Origin: Dermanyssus gallinae
Taxonomy: Eukaryota > Arthropoda > Arachnida > Mesostigmata > Dermanyssidae
Direction: 5' to 3'
DNA: 64,000 bases
Assembly (NCBI GenBank): GCA_003439945.1
Contig: QVRM01005238.1
Coordinates: 125,001-189,000 of the forward strand
The notes under the pieces are model-generated. The model was not told the origin of the DNA and made no database searches. It was given only the letters and a program-made list of their open reading frames with translations. Below are positions 1 to 11,446 of this stretch, one piece after another (positions within the stretch are counted from its first letter, which is position 1; each line of letters opens with the position of its first letter). The position numbers were made by a program, and so were the translations under genes.

Positions 1-420
1 GCGTGATGTTTCCCCAATTATGCAAAGCTGCGGGCACACCTTCCTCACAAACAGAAAGTTGGTCAAATGTGTAAACTCCCTATAGCAACACCCTCTAGGT
101 GCATCGACCATGGATAATAAGCCCATATACTATAAACGTGTGCAAATAAATAAAGGTGGCACCGAATCTCATATTGTCATATTGTCGTGGTCCATTCGAG
201 GGCCGTCAAGGCTAATAGTTGTACGCATAGGTGACTGCCATCGATTCCAGATCGGATACTGGTTAACGCTCCGGACGTTGTCAATCAGAGGTCGGTACAC
301 GATCGAATGCCTGCTGCCTTGGCATAATAACACGAAAATTTATGAGTTGCTCCTGATGCTTAGTTTCCATTGTAGGAGTATCCATTTATGTGTGCTTCAA
401 ATAATAAGAATCTTTGTAGG
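1..420. other. Unassigned sequence before the first LINE relic
   Basis: I see no recognisable gene or repeat here. An open frame from the ATG at 110 runs into the LINE relic that follows, but its first ~100 residues match nothing I know. That ATG is probably a chance start. Confidence 0.4.
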
Positions 421-690
421 ATGGATAGCCGGATGGGTAGCAGAGCACACCGAACAGGAAAAGAGACGCAAATACGCAGACCTTGAAAACAGTCTTCACT
501 TCGTACCGGTGGCTATGGAAACCTTAGGACCCATCAGTAGTGGAACAGCAAAATTCATTCGGGATCTGGCCAGGAGAATGACAACAACAACGGGGGACCA
601 GCGCGAAGGCGAATATCTGCGACAGTTTCTGTCTCTCGCGGTGTGTAGAGGCAATGCCGCTTCTATAATCGGCGCCATGGGATGAGCAGT
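421..690 (+). pseudogene. LINE ORF2 C-terminal domain relic (family E-prime)
   Basis: The in-frame translation ending at 685 has the pattern typical of the extreme C-terminus of many animal LINE polyproteins. It runs from an AE..E..KRRKY stretch to FVPVAMETLG, then TGDQRE, LRQFLSL and RGNAAS near the stop. The 3313-3669 frame has the same order of motifs (PLAFETMG, TGDSRA, LRQRLSL, RGNAAS). Only about 88 codons remain, with no RT, endonuclease or zinc knuckle, so this is a 5'-truncated copy with no activity. The family name is inferred; the clade cannot be fixed from this tail. Confidence 0.65.
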
Positions 691-1806
691 TAAATACGTG
701 CTTGAATCGACGCGACACGTTCGAACCTCACAACTGTACTCTGATAACACAATTACGAATTGATTAAATAAGAATCTTGTTCTTAATATTACTAGTTGTT
801 ACACCTGTACATATTAACAATAATGAACTTTTGTTCCAAACAAATTATTATTAATATTATTAATATTATTTTTTTATGAATATATCTCCTTTTGCGATTC
901 GTACGACTGCTAGTGTGATGCATAATGCAATAGCTTTAATTTCGTATCGCTTACGTAGATTGCTAATTTGCATTCATATGCGATCAAACGTGGACGATTT
1001 GAAATAACAAGCATCCATTCTGCTTTATTTGCACACCCATGAGAATTAGTTGCAACAACAGCAACAACAACAACAACAACAACACCACCACCACCACCAA
1101 CAACGACGACGACAACTTCTATAAATAAAACTTGCAGCGGCACAAAGCACTGCGTTCGATCTCCCTTCTCGGCCACCCAATGTCTGTCTGGCTCAGTTCA
1201 GATATTTTATCGCTAAAAACTTCGTTTTTATTCCTGTATCCTGCTGTTCCCATCTCTCTCCCTCGCTTTCAATTCTTTCTTGTTGCGCCGCTCGGTCAAG
1301 CCTACCGTTTTCGGCTTTGCGTCTTCACGTATCTGATCTGGTAATTCACATGGTACCGTGGTGTCGTTTATATAATTTATCCCGTTACATTTACACCTGG
1401 TTTTCTGTATACGAGCCTACGCATCACATATATATATATATACTCGTGCATGCACAGAGTCACTGGACATCGCACAGCCACTAGCATACTACACCACATA
1501 CATATCTACATTCCCACAAAAGCAACGCATTAGCAATATTCGTAATAGAATCCACTCAGTTGACTTGTTCCATTATCTTGTTCCATTATATCGGTGGCTA
1601 TCTGAATCTGTTTGTTATCTATCTGCCTAGTGTTATCATTACTAGTACGAGTTAAGGCACGTTTTATGTCTCTCTGCCTTCCCAGATAGAGGAGCGTCTA
1701 GTCTGCGATCTGTCTGTTTGTCTATCGGCCGGCCTAGCAGGGGATTTAGGGCGACTTTCTTGGTTTCTGTCCGACCATAGGCTGGACGTTGTTGTTTTGT
1801 TGTTGT

Positions 1807-1840
<34 letters not shown>

Positions 1841-2740
1841 GTTGTTGCTGTTGTCGTTTTTATTGTTGTTGTTGTTGTTGTCGCTGTTGTTCTTGCTGCT
1901 GCTGCTGCTGCTGTGTTGTGTTATTGCGGTCGGTGTGAAACGCAGGTCAAACGAGGCCGAGACGCGTCTTCGGCGGACGCTTCGTCGGCGTCGTTCGAAC
2001 GAACGCACCGCCAACGTCAAATAGATCATCGCGTTCGTCAATTTGACATCGGCACTACATACAACAACCGGCGAAGTCCCGCCGCCGCTGAAGCTGCCGC
2101 TGATGCCGCCACCGCCACCACCGTCATCGATTCAAGCCACACTGCTCCAAAAAACGATTCGACCCGACAATACGGCGGGGCGAGAGAGAGAGAGAGAGAG
2201 AGTGGGTGAACCTTTGATTCAGAAGTGAACCTTTGATTCAGAAGTGAACCTTTGACTGCAGACAGAATACCAACAACGACAACAACAACAACAGAAGCAC
2301 CGACTCTAGCTACGGCAAGAACATTAACAACAACAGAAACATCAACTACAACGACAACAACATCAACAACAACGACAACAACATCAACAACAACAACGAC
2401 AACAACAACAACAACAACAAAAACTACTACTACTACTACTACGACTATTACTATAGTACAGCTAACACCATCAACAGCAACAGTAAGCAACCAAAGCTAC
2501 AATTGATACGCTACCGGTTTCTCTGGCGGCGTTTTTCTGCCGTTCGGTCTCTACGTGGATTCGACTCGATTATGTGGTTAAGCAGCCGCTGGTCGTCGAG
2601 TGGGCGGTCTCGGCATCGCTTCTTCTCTTGTGGAGACAGACCGCGATGGGGGGTCATTCTCTCACCGGGTAGCGTCTTTTTTTGGTCGTCAACACTTCGT
2701 CGTGCGCCTTCTATCCTCTGACCACTTTCTTTTTCCCCCT
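691..2740. repeat. Microsatellite-rich intergenic stretch
   Basis: The stretch holds (CAA)n/(CCA)n at 1050-1115, a (TTG)n tract passing into (GCT)n at 1789-1915, (GA)n at 2181-2202 and (AAC)n/(TAC)n at 2268-2450. A 19-bp unit (gtgaacctttgattcagaa) repeats in tandem at 2206-2224 and 2225-2243, with a partial third copy to 2257. The long frames here translate to homopolymer N/T/V/L runs and are not taken as genes. Confidence 0.8.
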
Positions 2741-3106
2741 CTTTCTCTCCCTCTGTCTATATATATATATATATATATATATAAATATGTATGTATGTAT
2801 ATATATATATATGTATATATGCGCGTGTATACTTACATGCGATGTCATAGTGGTCGTAATCTTTGTGGGTTGTGTGTCTATGTGTTGACTATGTGTTGTT
2901 TTTTGGTTGTCGTCGTTTTGGTGAGCTATGCAGTTTGCGGCCGGCGCTGAGCAGAGATGAAAAGAATGGGCCCACCCCAGCGCGAAGACCCGGCCGCCAT
3001 CGTTGCGCGTCGAAAGGTAGTGAAAAAATTGTGTGCACTATGTGCCTTTGCTGTTCTTGCGGTCACCTTCATTGTCACGGTTGACATCGGCAATGTATAA
3101 ATGTAT

Positions 3107-3145
<39 letters not shown>

Positions 3146-3155
3146 AATATACATA

Positions 3156-3185
<30 letters not shown>
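2741..3185. repeat. (TA)n tracts with ~240 bp of unique DNA between them
   Basis: (TA)n-type tracts occupy about 2757-2832 and 3095-3172. The second ends in a poly(T) run of about 18 bases. The unique DNA between them shows no gene. Confidence 0.8.
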
Positions 3186-3188
<3 letters not shown>

Positions 3189-3285
3189 ATGGGACCGTGT
3201 TCCTCGGACGGCAAATTTATTTAAGTTCAATAACTCTCCATTGAGCTTGAAATTTCCATTATTACATAACTTCAAACAATTATAA

Positions 3286-3720
3286 CTATTCACGCCCTTT
3301 GAGCGTGGCCGCATGCTTGTTTGGGACGCAACTGTAACCGACTCATTAGCCCCTTCGATGGTCGGTGCAGGTGAGGACCGAGCAGGTCATGCCTCCAGGT
3401 TAGCTGAGGCTAATAAATGCAGAAAATACTCAAGCGTCGATTATCCGCACGAATTTTGTCCGTTGGCGTTCGAGACTATGGGAGCTGCAGGCCCCCTTAC
3501 GCTCAAGCTGATTCAGCGGGTCGGTAAAAGTCTTAATCTTTCGACAGGAGACTCGAGGGCATCCGAATTCTTGCGTCAGAGGCTGTCGCTCGACATTCAA
3601 CGAGGAAACGCAGCGTCTGTTCGGGGCACATTGTTGAACTGGGCTAACCCTGGGTTAGAGAACCCGTGATCACACGTTCGCGCGGAGACAATTGTCCACT
3701 CCACAGTGCTAACATAATTA
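3286..3720 (+). pseudogene. LINE ORF2 C-terminal domain relic (family E, copy 1)
   Basis: The frame around 3289-3669 reads PFERGRMLVWDATVTDSLAP, then an AE..K..KY stretch, CPLAFETMG, TGDSRA, LRQRLSLDIQRGNAAS and a stop at 3667. This is the usual end of a large class of animal LINE polyproteins (a [W/P]xRG..L.WDaT..D.LAPS block followed by F.P.A.ETlG). A stop lies upstream, and the RT and endonuclease are absent, so it is a 5'-truncated dead copy. The coding end and the first ~50 bp of 3'UTR recur at 57307-57450, and a shorter match lies at 60366-60428. A 35-bp block at 3769-3803 recurs near 57744-57783 and may belong to its 3'UTR. Confidence 0.75.
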
Positions 3721-3818
3721 AGAATATATAAAATTGAATATAAAATTAAAGACAATAACTACTCAGGTAATTTTGCAGAAAAGGCTATCGCCCGTGTCTG
3801 CCCATATATGTATATATA

Positions 3819-3893
3819 CCACTATTTTTACTAAGGCGAGCACTGCCGAGTGTGCAAACGTATTGTAAATGATTAATAAATCATCACAATATT

Positions 3894-3929
<36 letters not shown>
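3819..3929 (+). mobile_element. R2/R4-type LINE, extreme 3' end only (copy 2) plus (TA)n tail
   Basis: Positions 3819-3896 are nearly identical to 31395-31472, the last bases of the R2/R4-type LINE 3'UTR (shared landmarks gcgagcactgccgagtgtgc and ttaataaatcatcacaata). The copy is truncated to ~78 bp. An interrupted (TA)n tract (3804-3818) lies on its left and a 33-bp perfect (TA)n (3897-3929) on its right. The size fits an abortive target-primed insertion. Confidence 0.8.
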
Positions 3930-3932
<3 letters not shown>

Positions 3933-5278
3933 GGCTTTGATAAGTTTCTTAAAACACAATGTTTAAAATAATTTAAATATATTTATCTAAATTGCGCACG
4001 GTGTTTTTTTTTACTAATTGCTGTAACGCTTTCAAACGTAATGGGGCTTATCACGGTTGAATCCCATCGCTATCCTTTCGAAAAGCGGCTGCTGCCTGAG
4101 AGCGGGCGAAAGAACTTGGGAGCACACGCATTGCCAGAGTGTTTAGTAAGCTTACGACCTCGTTTACGGTTTGACCGATTAGTGAGTGGTACGAGCAAAT
4201 CTCACCACATTTCGTCTTTGGTCACTAAGCCCATTTATAGACAACTTAGTTACCTACGATGACACATGACGCGGCTGCGATAACGCAGGCAGGAAAGTGT
4301 TTCGGTCGCAGAGGACGCAGACAGTTCTCTCAATGAGGCACTTCTCCAGCCGGTGAAGATGCGTCAAGAAAATTGGCTCACATACAGGGACATATGTCCT
4401 ACAAATTGTCACACCATCACACTACGGTCATTTACCATATCGACGAAACGAAGTGAAAGAAACGGCTGACAATTCTGATACTTTTCGTCGTGGGTTCGAC
4501 TCCGGCACCATGCACACCGTTTCGAAACAATCTTTTTTAATAGTATTAGTCCATTTGGGTTAAAGGTGTTATAACTGTGTGTTGTTATAACTACACTAAC
4601 AGCCAAAACAAGACATCATAGACAGAACCACCACTCTACACTACACAGAATAACGGCATAGGTCTGAAGTGTGTCCGGTGTTAAGTAACGCCAAGTCATA
4701 GTTTTTGATTTCTGATGTACAAGTCCTCTCCGCGTAGGATTGCACTTTTACTCACGGCGTCACGGGTGAGACGCCGTCACATCCTGCATAGTGTTACTTA
4801 TTGGACATGTGAGTTCTGCGACGTGCATGTTTAGCTAGCGTTTAGAAGTTGTGTCTTAACAATAAAGACTGCAGAGTGTATCGCCGGAGCGCTGCGAGGT
4901 TCCTTTTTGTCTAGAAGGAATTGTATAAGGACAAGTTAAGTTTATGGTACGGCTTGACACAGTTTAAGCCAGAGCCATACACTGATTTCTAACGTGCACA
5001 TCTAAACGTGCCCTACTACTGCGTAGGTTTCTCTTCCACAATCACATCGCTCACATTGAGGGAGGGTATTGAGGTGGTGCGAAATTCGCTCGCACGTAGC
5101 TGCGCTGCATCCCGTATGCGTTATGCCAAATATACTAAATGCAGTTCTTACGATTGCGGCCATGCATCGTCTTGCTTTATCTAATGGCATCCAAGCGTTC
5201 AGTGTTTCGATTGCTGCCACCCAGACATTACCGCACGACAAGGCCACATAGAGAAGTTTTGGATATATATATACAGCT
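3930..5278. other. Unique-looking sequence without a recognised gene
   Basis: No convincing coding region was found. A sequence at 4491-4515 (gggttcgactccggcacc) resembles a tRNA B-box plus T-arm, but no A-box sits at the right distance upstream. An old SINE head is possible but unproven. Confidence 0.4.
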
Positions 5279-5770
5279 TAGTGACTTGGCAACTACGTAA
5301 CGCAGCACCATCACCTTGATACGAAAATGATGGGCATTAAATTTGCTATTGCGTGAGAGTGGTCTTTCGGACGTACATGTTTGGTCACAATGGAAAAATT
5401 TTACGATTTTTCATGAAAAGACGTTAACGTAAAATATCGACTTTGTATGACTTTCCTTAATCTGGGTATTAGGTTTTTGCTACGCAAGCTAGTGAAGTGT
5501 CTTCCGTTGTGCAGAATTTTCCTCCGAACACGCCGGTATAATCGGTTCCTTCATGCGTTGACTCCCGCATCGTTGGTTCTCCCGCAAACAGAGATTTCGC
5601 ACAACTATGTAGGAAAAAAAGGCAGAAAAAACTACTTTTAATAACTTCACTCTCTCTCCTAAACAAGATGTTTCCACGTCTTCCCTCCATAGGGAAAACT
5701 TATTTTCTTGCCGAGTTATATAAAACCTCGAAATGCGTGCACAACAATATGAATGACCCTGTATATATAT
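5279..5770 (+). repeat. Interspersed repeat D, copy 1
   Basis: This ~490-bp block matches 9362-9781 plus 10413-10480 with many substitutions. Shared anchors include caactacgtaacgcagcacc, gctacgcaagctagtg and ggtataatcggttccttcat. The right end (gaatgaccct followed by TA) is the same in both copies and runs into (TA)n. No protein-level signal was recognised. Family affiliation is unknown; it could be a non-autonomous DNA element or part of an old retroelement. Confidence 0.75.
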
Positions 5771-8700
5771 ATGGCAACACATTTTCTTATATATATACAT
5801 CCATATATCACATACATCTAACAAAAAATAAGTACTTGCTTAAACAGTTACTTGTGACTGTTGACAGCTCGTTTTGCGCTTTGTTGTCGACGTTGCTATC
5901 GTCATCAATGTTGGCTACACCCGGTTACTGTAGCTAGCGCTGTTCACGTTGTCTTTGTTGTTGTTGTACAGTATTGCCCTGGCGGCCGTTGTATGGACGT
6001 GTGTATCTTCGATCTCGGATTGCGATAACGCCAGCAAGATTGTCAGGTTGTCCAGCCGACGTACAGGCAGTACATTGCAGCGATATTATCGTCAGTAGTA
6101 GCAGCAACAACAACCACAACAACATCAGCATCAACAATACCAACAGCATCCGCATCAACAACAACACCAAAAATAAAATTAGCCGGTAGCACTAGCCGAA
6201 TCCCCATAGAAGCAAGCGCATACCCCGTGAAAACTGTAGGGGGAGGACAACGGGACAGCATGACAGAAACAGCGAGTCCGTTGTGCTCGCCTCGGCCTAC
6301 GAACGCCGTTGGGTTGGTTATCGTCGTCGAGGACGTGATTAAAACGCGGCAGTACGTGCGATGCTGACGACCGCCGAGCCAGTAGGTCGACTCTAAGGCT
6401 ATTGTCGCGTTTCTTCGACCTCATAATTACCATCCTCACCATCATCAATAGCAACGACAACAACAGCAACAGCAGCAACAACAACGACGACAACAACAAC
6501 AGCAACAGCAGCAGCAACAACAACAACAACGACGACGACGACGACGACAACAACAACAACAGCAGCAGCAGCAACATTAAAACAACATTAACAAGAGCTA
6601 CAACAACGATGTCATTAACAAAACAACAACAACAACAACAGACGGTCCGATCCGGAAGTGGGTGGCTCGTTGGACAGTGGGGTAGCATACGGGTCTGGTA
6701 CAGGCCAACGAGCTGGTACAAGTTTAGGGGGCGGGCGAGAGACAGAGAGAGAGAGAAAGAGAGAACGAATAGAGAAAGAAAGACGGGGGGGGGGGGGCGG
6801 GAGGAAGATAGAGATAAAGAAATACAGGGGGAACGAGTGGCGTCGAGCCGAAGGGCCCGAGGAGTCCACGACGCTATTGTGATGACGACGACGACGCGGC
6901 AGCGGCGCAGGCGGCGGCGTAAAGAAGCCGGATTGATCTGATGCTGAGATCGATACTGTACCGATCCTGTGCCGTAGTCGGGTAGTAGGCACAACAACGT
7001 ATGACGCCCAGCAAGTGCGCGAGGTCGACGTCCAGAAGTGCAGGAGAAGGAGAAGGAGGTCGTCGTCGTCACCGTCGGCGTCCACAGCGTTCCGCGTCCG
7101 TCCGTCCATTGATATCGATCACACTTTATCGGTAAAGCAGCAACTGCGGCAGCCGCCGGATCAGTCCTCATTCAGGAGCACAAACGACACGAATCGACAC
7201 GACGAACGACGTGAGCAATGCCGGGCGGCAAGCAAGCAGGCAGGCACGATGCCAGCGACAGTGACACTACCATCCGGAATCCAACCTCCGCCAGCCGGTC
7301 TTCACCATCTGATGGCGCACGTTCATGCGTGTACGGCGGCACGACATTCAACCGGCCAACCACTCGGTGTTCAACGCACTGTGCAACAACAACACTGCTG
7401 TAGTCGTTGTTTCGGAATTATTGTTGTTGTTGTATCATTATTATTGTCGTTGTCGTTGTTGTTTGTTTGCTATGTTGCTATCATTGCTGGCGTAGTGATG
7501 ATTTTGCTGTCGTTGTTGTGCCATTGTTGCTATCATTGCTGTTGTAGTGTGGTTGTTTTTGTTGTTGTTGTTGTTGTTGTTGCTATTGTTGCTATCATTG
7601 CTGTCGTAGTGTTGTTGTTGTTGTTGTTGTTGTTGTTGCTGTCGTTGTAATGCCATTGTTGCTATCATTGCTGTTGTAGTGTTGTTGTTATTGCTGCTGT
7701 TGTTGTAGTAGTAGTAGTGTAGTAGTAGTAGTGTAGTAGTAGTAGTAGTAGTAGTTATTGTTGTTGTTGTTGTTGCCGTTGCCGTTGTTGGTGGCATACA
7801 GCAACGCAATCCAAGCTCACGTACGTTCACTTCATAGTGGCGTTGGCCTCGACCGGTATTACGATCAGCGTCATCATCATCATCATAATCTCATCATCTT
7901 CTTCTTCTTCAGAAGCTCGACGACGCTGACGCTGCCGTCGCCGCCGACGACGACTTGTCCGAACGCACGCATACGCGCTTGCCCGTCTGTCTACCGGTCC
8001 GCCGGACGCCGTCTCTGATGAGAGACCTCTTGTGCCGAAGTTCGCACGAGTCCTTGCGGCGGCTGCTGCTGCCGCTGCCGCTGCTGCCACCGCTGTTGAG
8101 GCTTCTGTCACTATGAGTACTACTGCAAGCCAGTGAGGCTCACGTCCCAGTGACGACAACTAATTCATGAATGAATGGATGGGTAGATGGATGGATGGAT
8201 TGAAGAATGAATGAATGAATGAACCAATCAGTCAATCAATGAAAGGCGGGGGTGAGGGAATGAAGCCTGGGCCAGCTAGAACCACATGGACAAAAGGATG
8301 ATGAAGGAAAAGATGAGGCAGCTAGGGGTTTCGTCTACTTTTGATACGAATGCCGATCGGCAGTACCGATGCAATAAGGGTCGCCGCCAGAAACTGTCAA
8401 TCGTTGTGGCTACGCACGTTGTGTCTAGCACGGCAGCATTAGTAGTAGCAACAGCGGCAACAATAAGAACCTCAGCAACAACAACGATCTTAGTATATGC
8501 TCGCCTCGCTTGATGAGGACCGTTAGGCCAGCTAAGAGTTACGCATGACTCCCCTTGTGTCACAGGTATGCTCAGAACAACATCAACAATAATAAAATGT
8601 TTTCCAGTATAAGCGATTTGCTTAAACCCCACAGGTCAGCTTGTATCCAACCAGTAACGCCGGATGACGGGTACATCGATCTATCTGGACACATATCGTA

Positions 8701-9060
8701 ATGTATTACAGTACCACTTAATAAATGACACGGTACGCATATTTATAGTGTATATGTTGTGGCGAACATATTCACACGCAACCTAAATGAAGGCTAGCCG
8801 AGGCCAGTTTGCCAGCGAGCACAACACGGAAATTACGATACGCCTCGTGACACATCTATGGAAAACCGCTGACAAAAGAACTGGGTCGGCCGTTTTTCTT
8901 TCTCTTGTGGTAGCCTTCAGCCTTTCTCTAAGCTTTGTCAGTTTGTCGTTTAGTCAAAGAGCATAAAGCACATTATATAGTTTGACAGCCACTCGACTAA
9001 GATTGTTTGACTCTACGAGTTCTGCATATTTGCGTTTTGGCTGCTGAGGTGGCATGGCCT
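5771..9060. repeat. Microsatellite-dominated stretch
   Basis: The stretch carries (CAA/CAG)n at 6095-6175 and 6445-6640, (GA)n at 6738-6780, a poly(G) run at 6785-6798, and long (TTG)n with (GCT/GTC) interruptions at 7405-7680. (AGT)n follows at 7700-7755, (CAT)n at 7873-7890, and (GGAT)n/(GAAT)n at 8175-8222. The frames over it are low-complexity L/V/N/S/T strings and are not called as genes. Nothing recognisable was seen at 8240-9060. Confidence 0.7.
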
Positions 9061-9361
9061 GCACAATGGAAAACACTTCACTAGCTTGCGTAGCGAAAAG
9101 CGAATAACCAGATTAGGGAAAGTCATAAATCGTTGATATGTTACGTTAACGCGTTTACGTAAAAAATCGTAACTTTTTCGTGCAAGCTTTCACGTTCAGA
9201 ATCGTAAACTTTTGCCAAGACGTTTCAGCCCCTCCTTCTATTAAGAAAACATATTCTCTCGCCGAGTTTTACCAAACCTCAAAATATGTACCTAACTTTC
9301 TCACACACTCAATGCAAGTAAGCATGCTTTCGCTTTCGATATGGCTATCGAAAATGCCTAA
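9061..9361. repeat. Repeat D, inverted arm and partial internal copy
   Basis: Positions ~9064-9185 are the reverse complement of ~9465-9600, sharing gctacgcaagctagtg and gactttcc.taat with indels. Positions ~9225-9300 repeat the right-hand part of D in direct orientation (gccgagttttaccaaacctc). D copy 2 is therefore nested or rearranged and can fold back on itself. Confidence 0.65.
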
Positions 9362-9781
9362 TTACTTGACAACTACGTAACGCAGCACCATCACTTTGGT
9401 GCGAATATGGTGGGCATTTTATTTGCTATTGCGTGAGAGTAGTCTTTTGGACGTACATTTTTGGTCGTAATGGAAAAAGTTACGATTTTTCAAGAAAAGG
9501 CGTTAGCGTAAGACATAACAACATATCGACTTTTTATGACTTTCCTTAATGTGGCTATTCGCTCTTTGCTACGCAAGCTAGTGCAGTGTCGTCCGTTGCG
9601 CGAATTTTCCGCCGAACAGGCCGGTATAATCGGTTCCTTCATGCGTTAACTGGTTCTACCGCAAACGTAGATTTCGCACGCCTATGTAGGAAAAAAGACA
9701 GAATAACTACTTTTATATATTTCACTCTCTCTTCTAAACAACAAGTTTTCGCCCTCTCCTTTCATTGGGAAAACTTATTTT
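9362..9781 (+). repeat. Interspersed repeat D, copy 2 (left part)
   Basis: It matches 5279-5705. It is interrupted after 9781 by a LINE insertion and resumes at 10413-10480, where cctgccgagttctgccaaac corresponds to 5709-5728 of copy 1. The sequence aacttatttt at the break is present at both edges. Confidence 0.75.
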
Positions 9782-10412
9782 ATCAATTCAGTTTATTCAC
9801 CATATCATTGGTAGTTACAAGTGGTTTGCATGTCTTATAATTCACTGTTACAACTAAGCAGGTATTTCACACGTTCCTGCAGTGATTGTGCGTCGATTGA
9901 CGCGCATCGGGTCAAGTGGTAGCGGTTGATGTTACATTCTCCACAAAATTTGCACACACATTTGTCAATTTCATAACACGCTCCTTTTAGACAAATATAA
10001 TGGTGATAACCATGCCAGGTTATCCTACACAACAGTGTCTGATTTGTTTGTAGAGCCTTTTTCCACTTATCTGTGGAGAACGCTGGTCCCTCTGTATAGT
10101 TCTGTATTACAAAATTAATATTCCTTTCTTCTCTAAACACTAGGTATTGGCCTAAGGCATCTGCACTGAATGGTATTCCGTCAGATATGAAGTCCTCCGT
10201 AAAGGTTTTCTCTCGACACAGTTCTAACGCTAGTGTCGCCGATGCATTCCTAGGTAGTCCAAGTGCACGTTGTATAAAGCAGTTCTTAACTCGGTCGATG
10301 TTTTTGAGGTCTGTCAGCTTAAGGTGAGGCGCAATCACTTGTAAGCTATATCGAACTATTGGTGCAATTTTTATTCTAAAAAGGTTGACAACAATTTTCA
10401 GGTCAGTGTCAG
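9782..10412 (-). mobile_element. 5'-truncated LINE tail inserted into repeat D
   Basis: The reverse-strand frame ending at 9835 gives ~190 codons of a LINE polyprotein C-terminus. It has the thumb-like segment RVKNCFIQRALGLPRNAS and then a C-terminal cysteine/histidine cluster around CVCKFCGECNINRYHLTRC. The same order (RVKASFLKRALGL, then CKCSRCGSFCDRYHAANC) appears at 56040-56488, so both belong to one family. The insertion is bounded by aacttatttt at 9772-9781 and 10413-10422, a 10-bp target-site duplication. The 3'UTR is short and ends in gaataaactgaattgat rather than poly(A). The RT and endonuclease are missing. Affiliation to a CR1/L2-like group is a guess. Confidence 0.75.
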
Positions 10413-10471
10413 AACTTATTTTCCTGCCGAGTTCTGCCAAACCTTAAAATAAGTACATAACGATATGAATG

Positions 10472-10511
<40 letters not shown>
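10413..10511 (+). repeat. Repeat D, copy 2 (right end) and (TA)n
   Basis: This part continues D after the LINE insertion, ending gaatgaccc, and runs into (TA)n at ~10481-10510. Confidence 0.7.
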
Positions 10512-10512
<1 letters not shown>

Positions 10513-10855
10513 GTAGAGTGGCCACGCTTATCCACAAAACCTCTTTTATTTTACTGGCGGCAGATATAATATTTCCCATGGTGTCTAGGCGGGGAAGGTA
10601 GTTGCGTAGAGCGACAGTATTTGTTGTACCGCGGACCAGACAGAAATTCTGGTGCCATTCTCTATTGTACCGGTTGACCCATATTTCGAGCGCGCTAGCT
10701 GGCCGCATAAGATCTCTTCACTCTGTGAGTGCTTTTATGCGGGAATTAAAAAAAAATTACTTCCAGCTCAGGTATAACAGACCGATGAGGGAAGATTGAT
10801 TAATGAGTTGTAGACACCGTCATACAAGAAGTCGGCAACACTGTTGTGTTGATAT
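10512..10855 (-). repeat. Repeat F, copy 1 (coding-like relic on the reverse strand)
   Basis: Positions 10638-10855 match 12171-12420. On the reverse strand an open frame contains PASALEIWVNRYNREWHQ, which copy 2 preserves as PASALEIWINRHNRDWHQ. The differences are conservative (V/I, Y/H, E/D), as expected for a sequence that once encoded protein. The protein family is not recognised; a retroelement polyprotein is the likeliest source. Confidence 0.55.
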
Positions 10856-11235
10856 TTTTTTGGCTATACAGCTGTGTCATACTAAGGATCCGGATATGTA
10901 CAAAGTGTTCTGTCTGTTATAAAATATCATTATTTTTAAAAACCTGAGCATATTGCAGTCGCAAATAAACGACGTATATATGTTTAACCAGAGACAACGT
11001 TTAGCGAAAATCAGGTATTGCTGAAACTTGTTAGATTACTAACTTATTTCGTTTCCCGAACAGCACAGGATTGCATTGTGGCTGCGTATAAGGTTGCTAA
11101 CGATAGGGCTAGCCTAGGCTCCTAAACAATAAAACGAGAGGTCCATGAAATCTCTAGGACTCCAGAATTAATTGTAGGAGTGGAAACGTGCATTTAGGCA
11201 GTCTTCGTCGTTTGTATAAGAGTCAAAAGCACGTA

Positions 11236-11269
<34 letters not shown>

Positions 11270-11446
11270 AATGTGGTATTGTAGGTTACAAGACTGTCAC
11301 TAAAATCTGAAACGTAGAGAGCATTTACCAAGTTTATTTTGCTGGGACGATTACCAGCCGTCATTTCGTCATCTTTCTCACGCTCTTAATAGCTATTAAC
11401 TTATAAGGCAATATAGTTGTGTTTCCTAAACGTCGTGTACCGTCTA
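10856..11446. other. No gene seen; contains (TA)n
   Basis: The (TA)n tract at ~11230-11266 is the only feature that stands out. Confidence 0.6.

Noticed and set aside
4488..4520. tRNA gene or SINE head suggested by gggttcgactccggcacc
   Set aside because: No A-box or cloverleaf could be found upstream at the right spacing, and no second copy is in the window.
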